DNA of 64,000 nt from assembly GCF_900770955.1 (NCBI RefSeq), contig NZ_CAAGLX010000017.1, positions 62,001 to 126,000 on the forward strand, read 5' to 3'. This DNA comes from an uncultured Phascolarctobacterium sp. Lineage in GTDB: Bacteria > Bacillota > Negativicutes > Acidaminococcales > Acidaminococcaceae. Both the position numbers and the translations under genes were made by a program. Below the pieces are notes generated by a model. It was not told the origin of the DNA and made no database searches. It saw only the letters and a program-made list of their open reading frames with translations. Position 1 is the first letter of the stretch, and every line of letters begins with the position of its first letter. Positions 58,281 to 64,000 of the stretch are shown in pieces.

Positions 58281-60772
58281 GCATCCTCCTTCGTATCACG
58301 AATATAATAAATAATTAAGTCAAGAGCTGTCCGTAACTGTTTTCTGCCATCAGCATCTTTAAACCATTTATACATCTGCTGACTGAATTCATTGTAGCAC
58401 TGCTGCAGCTGTACCGAGGCTTTTTCCGGCTGCATACGTCCAAGCGTATAGGCAAATCTTGCCAGATTCATGTTGTCATCCTTTTCTTCCAGTAAATTCA
58501 GCAGTCTATAAAGCATAGCTTTGCCAGCCTTCAATTTATTATTGTCAACAGTATCTATATTCAGGTGCTGTAACAGAAATTGCAGCTTTTCCTTACAAAC
58601 CTTATCGGTAAACGTTGTCCAATCATAGATATGTTCACAGCATAAACTGCTTCCCGCATTTTTCTGTTCCGTTTCAAAGCCAAATAAAGCAATGCTGTTT
58701 TTCATTTTGTTGCTGCTCTTAGCTGCACTCTCCAACATACCGGTAATTTCAGCCATCTTGCTTATCGGATATCCATGACTGAACATTGCCAAACCTGCCG
58801 AAAAACTCAATTTGCCATTAGTAAACCTTGTAAAAGCTCGTCTGATATCTACAGCAAGCTCTATAAGCTCATCCCATGCTCCCACAATGAACATATCATC
58901 ACCGCCGGAATATACAACATGAACTTTTCTCTGCACCGGCTTTTGTAAGCCATATAAGCTGAATTGCTGCTGATTAATGTTGTCAAAGCCATTCAGCTCG
59001 CCTCTGCAAAGCTTACCTACTGCCAATTTAAAGAACATACCTAAATCTCTGGATAAATCAGCATATCTTGACAATGTAGCATATTTTTCCGGTTCTTCTT
59101 TACCATAACGGATAAAGCCACCGATAAAAGCGGCACCTAAATTATCTACATCTACACGTAAAACGCCTAAACGCTTAATACCATGCCCACCATCACAACA
59201 TTGTTCTGCTAAATCTTCAAACTCCATAACAGCACCTTTATCATTAGTACTGTAATAATCAGCCAACCATAAGCGAGTGCCGATATTTCTACCTGTCAAA
59301 GCTTTATTTTTACTGTAAATACGTACCAGGCTAGTGCTGTTTTCTTCCAGCTCTTTCTCATCCATGACAGCTAAAAACAGTTGCTTATTGTAACCAAATA
59401 ACTCCAGTTCTTCACCAACAGCTTTGCTTAAAACAGCAAAATGTCTATTAGATTTAAAAAGCTTTTCTCCCAACTGGAATAGCCCTTTGCAAGTTGGACA
59501 AATATCACCTGCATCACCATTCGCAAGTAATTTTTTACTGGACATATGACAAACAGCGCATTCTCTGCTGCCATCAATATTTTTATTGTAACTGCTGTCA
59601 CTATCAAAGAGCTTTGCCAAATTTTGAACATCATAGCGACATAACTTATCTTGATTCAATTGTTTGCTTACTGCAGCAAATACATTGCGCTGCATGCCTG
59701 AATTCTGCAAGTCAGAAGCACTGCAGGGAGCAAATCCCATTGCCATATACAGTTTTGTACCAAATTTTTCCAATAACCATTCATTGCAGGCATTCTGTAT
59801 TTTCTTCAAATTGTCTTTTGTCGTACCCGTATTAGCAGCTAAAAGATAAAAATGCCCACCGCCTGTATATAACAGATTAGCTCTGCTCAAGCCAAGCTGC
59901 TGTAAAATCTCATCAATATAATTCTCCATAAAAATTTCCAAATAGAATGAGCGACCTCTTAAAGATTTTAAAGCCCCCTTACTTGGTACGGTATAAATAA
60001 AATCTTGTATTCCTGAAAAATCTCCTGATACAAGCAAAAACGCATCCTGTTTTCTAAATTCACTACTACCGGATTGGTCATAGCAGTATTTTTTATAATC
60101 TGTAATCTTATTTGCTAAAAAATATTCATACATACAAGCGGCAAGCGCTGCTGTTACCTTAGAATGAATATATAGCGAAATATCACAAACCTCATTTTTA
60201 TTCGTACTGGATGGTACATAACTCATGACATCCTCCAAAATGCGCAAGAGTTCAGCATTACTCATATCCAGTACACCGGCACGTTGAAAATTACTTTCCA
60301 ATACATTTACAAGCTCTTCATACTTATCATCTGAAGCGTAGCACATTTCCGTTGTCGGGTAATTAAAATTATCCGAAGGATTCAGCCCGCGTAAATAATA
60401 TTTGCTAACCGGTTTGCTGGTTTGTTCTCCAAAAATATTAAACACACTTTGCAAGCAAGACTGCGCATCAAAGCCATAGTCAACACCCTCATCTTCACGC
60501 TCGCGTCTGTCGGCTGCAGCAGCGATATTATCAGCCTCATATACAATATAGCTAAAATCATCAGCTAAAGGTTTTGCTGTTTTCAACGCTTTTGCATGGT
60601 GTAAACGCAAACAACGTAAAACCTGCTCTGTCTCCGGAGAATTATCCATATACTGTTTCAAAAAATTTGCTCCGGCATTAGAGTGATTCCCCAAACTATG
60701 GTCAGCACGCAAACACATCTTACCTATGTCATGCAACAAGGCAGCTTTAATTAATAAATCTATTTCCGCCAC
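58277..60772 (-). CDS. cas10: Cas10/Csm1, signalling subunit of the type III-A complex
   Basis: Large subunit with DNase and cyclic oligoadenylate synthase activities. The 831-aa protein starts with an HD domain (LLHDIGKM, HD at 14-15; further His at 25, 30), then a first Palm domain, a zinc finger (CAVC near 405, CPTC near 425) and a second Palm domain with the intact GGDD motif (623-626), which makes the second messenger for Csm6. GTG start at 60772 follows GGGGG. It is the first gene of the effector operon. All nuclease and cyclase residues seen are intact. Confidence 0.96.
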   Translation of the reverse strand: MAEIDLLIKAALLHDIGKMCLRADHSLGNHSNAGANFLKQYMDNSPETEQVLRCLRLHHAKALKTAKPLADDFSYIVYEADNIAAAADRREREDEGVDYGFDAQSCLQSVFNIFGEQTSKPVSKYYLRGLNPSDNFNYPTTEMCYASDDKYEELVNVLESNFQRAGVLDMSNAELLRILEDVMSYVPSSTNKNEVCDISLYIHSKVTAALAACMYEYFLANKITDYKKYCYDQSGSSEFRKQDAFLLVSGDFSGIQDFIYTVPSKGALKSLRGRSFYLEIFMENYIDEILQQLGLSRANLLYTGGGHFYLLAANTGTTKDNLKKIQNACNEWLLEKFGTKLYMAMGFAPCSASDLQNSGMQRNVFAAVSKQLNQDKLCRYDVQNLAKLFDSDSSYNKNIDGSRECAVCHMSSKKLLANGDAGDICPTCKGLFQLGEKLFKSNRHFAVLSKAVGEELELFGYNKQLFLAVMDEKELEENSTSLVRIYSKNKALTGRNIGTRLWLADYYSTNDKGAVMEFEDLAEQCCDGGHGIKRLGVLRVDVDNLGAAFIGGFIRYGKEEPEKYATLSRYADLSRDLGMFFKLAVGKLCRGELNGFDNINQQQFSLYGLQKPVQRKVHVVYSGGDDMFIVGAWDELIELAVDIRRAFTRFTNGKLSFSAGLAMFSHGYPISKMAEITGMLESAAKSSNKMKNSIALFGFETEQKNAGSSLCCEHIYDWTTFTDKVCKEKLQFLLQHLNIDTVDNNKLKAGKAMLYRLLNLLEEKDDNMNLARFAYTLGRMQPEKASVQLQQCYNEFSQQMYKWFKDADGRKQLRTALDLIIYYIRDTKEDA

Positions 60773-61082
60773 TCAAAATCCCCCTTTCGGAAAATCAACT
60801 TTATATAACAAACGTAAGAAAAAGCTATTAATATAATTCTACAATAATTTTTAAAATCCTTTTAGGAAATTTTGGTGCGCATTCTCTTCATAACGAAAAT
60901 TTAATACTTTCAGGTGTTTCTTCTATATCTGTTAATCGTAGCTCCAACATTTCTCAATCACTCTTCTAATTGATTTTATCATTCTCGTCAATATCTGCAT
61001 ACACTTTTCTTTATACGCCGTCCTTTATTTACAATAACTTTAGTTTTTAAAGTTATTATTCTGCAAGCTGTTGCATTTACAG
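60773..61082. other. AT-rich gap between divergent cas10 and the betaine transporter, no gene seen
   Basis: About 310 bp with only weak promoter-like boxes for the cas operon (TTATAT near 60800 on the minus strand with no firm -35). No reading frame, repeat or leader structure can be supported. Confidence 0.45.
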
Positions 61083-61112
61083 TTGACAAGAAGAATTTTC
61101 GCTTTGTACAAT
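61083..61112 (+). promoter_or_regulatory. promoter of betaine-type transporter
   Basis: TTGACA (61083-61088), 18-bp spacer, TACAAT (61107-61112), 50 bp before the start codon. Confidence 0.8.
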
Positions 61113-61162
61113 AAATTTAAGAGGAGTGTTTTATTTTGTAATGCTTTGACGGAGGTGAAGCC

Positions 61163-63040
61163 ATGTTAAGAAAACTATCAGCCGTTCTTTTCCTCATACT
61201 GACCTCACTGGGATTTATATCAGGCAACCTTGAAGCCGCAGCGGAGCAACCGAAGCAAGAGGTTGTTTTTGCCGACGCCGGCTGGGACAGCGTTAAATTC
61301 CACAATGCCGTTGCCGGATTTATAGGCACTCACGCCTATAACATCACCCCCAAGGTTATCAGCGGCTCCACGCCCATCATTCAGACGGCACTGCTCCGTG
61401 GTGACGTAGATGTGCATATGGAGCTGTGGACCGACAACGTGCCTACCTTTGAGGACGACATGAAAACCGGCAAGCTGCTCAACCTGGGCATCAACTTTGA
61501 TGATGATAAGCAGGGCCTTTATGTTCCCCGCTATCTTATTGAGGGTGACGCCAGCCGCAGCATCAAAGCACTCGCGCCGGATTTAAAAACTGTCAAAGAC
61601 CTGGCACGCTACGCACATCTTTTCAAGGATCCCGAAGACCCGGCCAAAGGCCGTCTTTACGGCGCTATCCCCGGCTGGAGCATTGATAAGATACTTTACT
61701 TGAAATATGAAGCCTACGGCTTAAACAAAAGCTACGTCTACTTCCGTTCCGGCAGCGAGCCGGCGCTGAACAGCGCCTTCCTCGCCGCCTACACTAAGGG
61801 CGAGCCTATCGTAGGCTACAACTACGAACCGACCTGGCTCACCGGCAAACTGGACCTTGTACTGCTGCAGGACGAGCCCTACAACGAAGTCGGCTTTCAG
61901 CGCGGCCTGACGGAAGCACGCTCCGTGCCCGTCTGCATCGTTGCCAACAAACAGCTGCAAAGCAAAGCACCGGAATTCGTCGCTTTCCTGCAAAAGTATC
62001 ACACCAGCAGCGCGCTCACTGCTGAAGCACTGGCACACATCGCTGATAGCAAATGCACCTATGACGAGGCTGCCATTTGGTTCATGCAGCGCCACCCCGA
62101 GCTGCTCGCACAATGGCTGCCGGAGGATAAACTGGCAAGCATCAGCAAGGCACTCAAAGGCGATAATTCCACGGCAGCAAGCTGGCTGCTGAGCTTCCCC
62201 AAGGAAGTTCAGGTGGACTGGACTAAGCCTATTGATAATTTCGTCAACTATATCAACACCACCTACGCAGACTTCTTCAATAAGGTAAAGGATATTCTTA
62301 CCTGGTGCATTCTTTCTATCGAACGATTGCTTAACTTTATTCCCTGGTGGCTGACTATCATTGCTATCGCTGCCTTGGGAAAGATGCTCACAGGCAAGCT
62401 GTCGCGCGGTATCATCTATGGTCTGGGACTTTTCGCCATCGGCGCCTTCGGCTATTGGAGCATGATGAACGAAACGCTGGCAGTAGTTATCTCCTCGGTT
62501 ATCATCTCCCTGCTTTTAGGCCTGCCCATCGGCATTCTTGTTTCCACAAGCAAACTGGCAAACCGACTGCTGCGTCCTTTGCTTGATGCGATGCAGACCA
62601 TGCCCACCTTTGTTTATATGATTCCCGCAGTTATGCTGCTCGGTCCCGGCAAGGTGCCTGCAGTTCTTGCTACGGTAGTTTATGCCGTAGTGCCGGTAAT
62701 CCGTCTTACCAGCCACGGCATTCAGCAGGTTGACCCCAACGTTGTCGAAGCCTCTGCTGCCTTCGGTGCTTCACGTTGGCAGACGCTGTTCAAGGTGCAG
62801 ATTCCGCAGGCCATGCCGACTATTATGACAGGCATCAACCAAACGATGATGATGGCCGTAGCAATGGTTGTTACCTGCGCGATGATTGGTGCCAACGGAC
62901 TGGGAATGGAGGTGCTGATTGCTATTAACCGTACAGAATCCGGCCGTGGACTTATCGCCGGTATTTCTATCGTTATTATTGCAATTATCATCGACCGCCT
63001 GACGCAAAGCCTGGCAGACAAGAAAAAGGAGGGAAAATAA
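61163..63040 (+). CDS. glycine betaine/proline-type ABC transporter, binding protein-permease fusion
   Basis: A 625-aa protein. A signal sequence (about 6-27) and an OpuAC/ProX-type binding domain (about 33-340, DAGWDSVKFHN near 38) come first, then a ProW/OpuAB-type permease with about six helices (about 385-615; EAA loop VEASAAFGASRWQTLFKVQIP near 533). The better-known lactococcal OpuABC fusion has the order permease then binding protein; here the binding domain is N-terminal. GGAGG precedes the ATG. The ATPase gene follows with no gap. Likely cargo is a compatible solute such as glycine betaine; choline or carnitine are possible. Confidence 0.9.
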   Translation: MLRKLSAVLFLILTSLGFISGNLEAAAEQPKQEVVFADAGWDSVKFHNAVAGFIGTHAYNITPKVISGSTPIIQTALLRGDVDVHMELWTDNVPTFEDDMKTGKLLNLGINFDDDKQGLYVPRYLIEGDASRSIKALAPDLKTVKDLARYAHLFKDPEDPAKGRLYGAIPGWSIDKILYLKYEAYGLNKSYVYFRSGSEPALNSAFLAAYTKGEPIVGYNYEPTWLTGKLDLVLLQDEPYNEVGFQRGLTEARSVPVCIVANKQLQSKAPEFVAFLQKYHTSSALTAEALAHIADSKCTYDEAAIWFMQRHPELLAQWLPEDKLASISKALKGDNSTAASWLLSFPKEVQVDWTKPIDNFVNYINTTYADFFNKVKDILTWCILSIERLLNFIPWWLTIIAIAALGKMLTGKLSRGIIYGLGLFAIGAFGYWSMMNETLAVVISSVIISLLLGLPIGILVSTSKLANRLLRPLLDAMQTMPTFVYMIPAVMLLGPGKVPAVLATVVYAVVPVIRLTSHGIQQVDPNVVEASAAFGASRWQTLFKVQIPQAMPTIMTGINQTMMMAVAMVVTCAMIGANGLGMEVLIAINRTESGRGLIAGISIVIIAIIIDRLTQSLADKKKEGK

Positions 63041-64000
63041 ATGACTGTACCTGTATTGCAGGTAAAAAACCTGTACAAGCTGTTTATTCCTCTGGAGCAT
63101 TCGCAAAACGAAAAAAAAGCTATGGCCATGCTGGAGCAAGGTGCTTCCCGCAGCGAGGTGCAGGAAGCCACCGGTATTACCGCAGGTCTTATTGATATAA
63201 ACTTTACAGTCAACAAGGGCGAGGTATTTGTCCTCATCGGTCTTTCCGGCAGCGGCAAATCCACGCTTATCCGTTGCCTGAATATGCTGAACCCGCCAAC
63301 CTCAGGCACAGTTTACCTTGAAGGTGATAATATTACCAACTTCAGCAATAAGCAGCTGCAAGAGCTACGCCGCACTAAGGTAGCTATGGTTTTTCAGAAT
63401 TTCGGGCTTATCAGCAACCGTAATGTTTTGGAGAATGCCTACTACGGTTTGGAGATTCGCGGCGTACCGCTGAAAGAACGTACCGAAAAGGCTATGCAGA
63501 TGCTGGAGATGGTTGGCCTGCAAGGTTGGGAAAAAACGCGCATCAGTGCCCTTTCCGGCGGCATGAAGCAACGCGTGGGCATTGCCCGTGCACTTGCCAA
63601 CGATCCCGATATCCTGCTGATGGACGAAGCCTTTTCCGCCCTCGACCCCTTGGTACGCAACGATTTACAGTTCGAGCTGCTGCGTATCCAGGAAAAGACC
63701 GGTAAAACCATTGTTTTTATCACGCATGATATCAACGAAGCCTTCCGTCTGGGAACACACGTCGGCATTTTGCGCGACGGACGCATGGTGCAAATCGGTA
63801 CACCGGAGGAAATGATTACTAATCCGGCAGATGACTATGTGCGCAGCTTTATCAACAATGCCGATTCCAGCAAAATCTTTACTGTGCGTAACGTAATGAG
63901 CACGCAGACATGTATAGTGCGCAATATCGACGGTGCTGCCGTTGCTCTGCGCAATATGAAAAACAGCGGCGTATCCAGTGCCTACGTAGTTGATGAGCAT
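63041..64000 (+). CDS. glycine betaine/proline-type ABC ATPase (runs off window end)
   Basis: A ProV/OpuAA-type ATPase, 320 codons present and open at the window edge. It begins right after the fused gene's stop with AAGGAGGG upstream. Walker A is GLSGSGKST (near 67), the signature LSGGMKQRV (near 170), Walker B ILLMDEAFSALDP (near 188). A C-terminal CBS-type domain begins near residue 285 (VRNVMSTQTCIVRNID), as in osmosensing OpuA ATPases. The N-terminal segment (about 18-45) is longer than in the average ATPase, typical of ProV. Its pairing with the fused gene gives a two-gene importer. Confidence 0.92.
   Translation, partial: MTVPVLQVKNLYKLFIPLEHSQNEKKAMAMLEQGASRSEVQEATGITAGLIDINFTVNKGEVFVLIGLSGSGKSTLIRCLNMLNPPTSGTVYLEGDNITNFSNKQLQELRRTKVAMVFQNFGLISNRNVLENAYYGLEIRGVPLKERTEKAMQMLEMVGLQGWEKTRISALSGGMKQRVGIARALANDPDILLMDEAFSALDPLVRNDLQFELLRIQEKTGKTIVFITHDINEAFRLGTHVGILRDGRMVQIGTPEEMITNPADDYVRSFINNADSSKIFTVRNVMSTQTCIVRNIDGAAVALRNMKNSGVSSAYVVDEH

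Noticed and set aside
50711..60772. Accessory novelty in the CRISPR locus (reverse transcriptase, extra nuclease, unusual effector)
   Set aside because: Every gene matches a standard type III-A component; no additional gene is present.
61141..61149. Three-codon frame ATG-CTT-TGA just before the betaine transporter start
   Set aside because: Too short to judge and its stop overlaps the ribosome site region by chance; no support for a regulatory upstream frame.

Overview
The window looks like part of the chromosome of a diderm Firmicute (class Negativicutes). FapR-controlled lipid genes, CtsR, T-box control, a SufCBDSU operon and a FabH/PlsX cluster are Firmicute traits. A TonB-dependent outer-membrane receptor (42.4-44.3 kb) requires an outer membrane. 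Three tandem divalent-anion:sodium symporters of the kind used for succinate, each with its own promoter, would fit a succinate-consuming genus such as Phascolarctobacterium; that genus is inference. No phage genes or intact transposases were seen, and nearly all the sequence is housekeeping.

Layout. 0-5.2 kb: minus-strand fatty-acid/phospholipid operon fapR-plsX-fabH-fabD-fabG behind a FapR-type operator, preceded by DUF177-rpmF. 5.2-9.7 kb: ackA, divergent tmcAL (both use acetate), then rsmD-coaD-coiled-coil gene. 9.7-15.7 kb: two DUF4127 paralogues flanking a T-box-controlled thrS. 15.8-22.0 kb: three DASS transporters, a Crp/Fnr-family regulator and a probable small RNA, tied together by a shared operator-like motif TGTTGC-N4-GCAACA. 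22.1-27.1 kb: ctsR-clpC-radA and an XRE regulator. 27.5-31.7 kb: lemA and a TPM-domain gene, glutamate dehydrogenase, an HD hydrolase. 31.8-36.9 kb: suf operon. 37.3-37.6 kb: tRNA-Asn, -Glu, -Val. 37.7-42.2 kb: a YhcH-family gene, a holin-like toxin peptide, an ABC-F ATPase, a family-4 uracil-DNA glycosylase and a lipase. 42.2-45.4 kb: TonB receptor between an IS remnant and a MITE-like element that share end sequences. 45.5-50.5 kb: Ugp-type ABC importer with a sugar-phosphate isomerase. 50.7-60.8 kb: complete type III-A CRISPR-Cas locus (cas10-csm2-csm3-csm4-csm5-cas6, array, cas1-cas2-csm6). 61.1-64 kb: glycine-betaine-type ABC transporter with a fused binding protein/permease; its ATPase gene runs off the window end.

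The most interesting unexplained signal is the 15.9-22.0 kb regulon. Five copies of one dyad occur. At the three transporters and the small RNA it lies exactly 22-23 nt upstream of a -10 element, the geometry of a class II Crp-type activator. The fifth copy is upstream of the regulator gene itself. The small RNA (about 21912-22001) has its own -10 box and a strong intrinsic terminator and no visible reading frame. A second link is a 23-nt stretch near the first transporter promoter that matches the FapR operator of the lipid operon at 21 positions. All functional calls come from reading the sequence and family knowledge; no database search was run.
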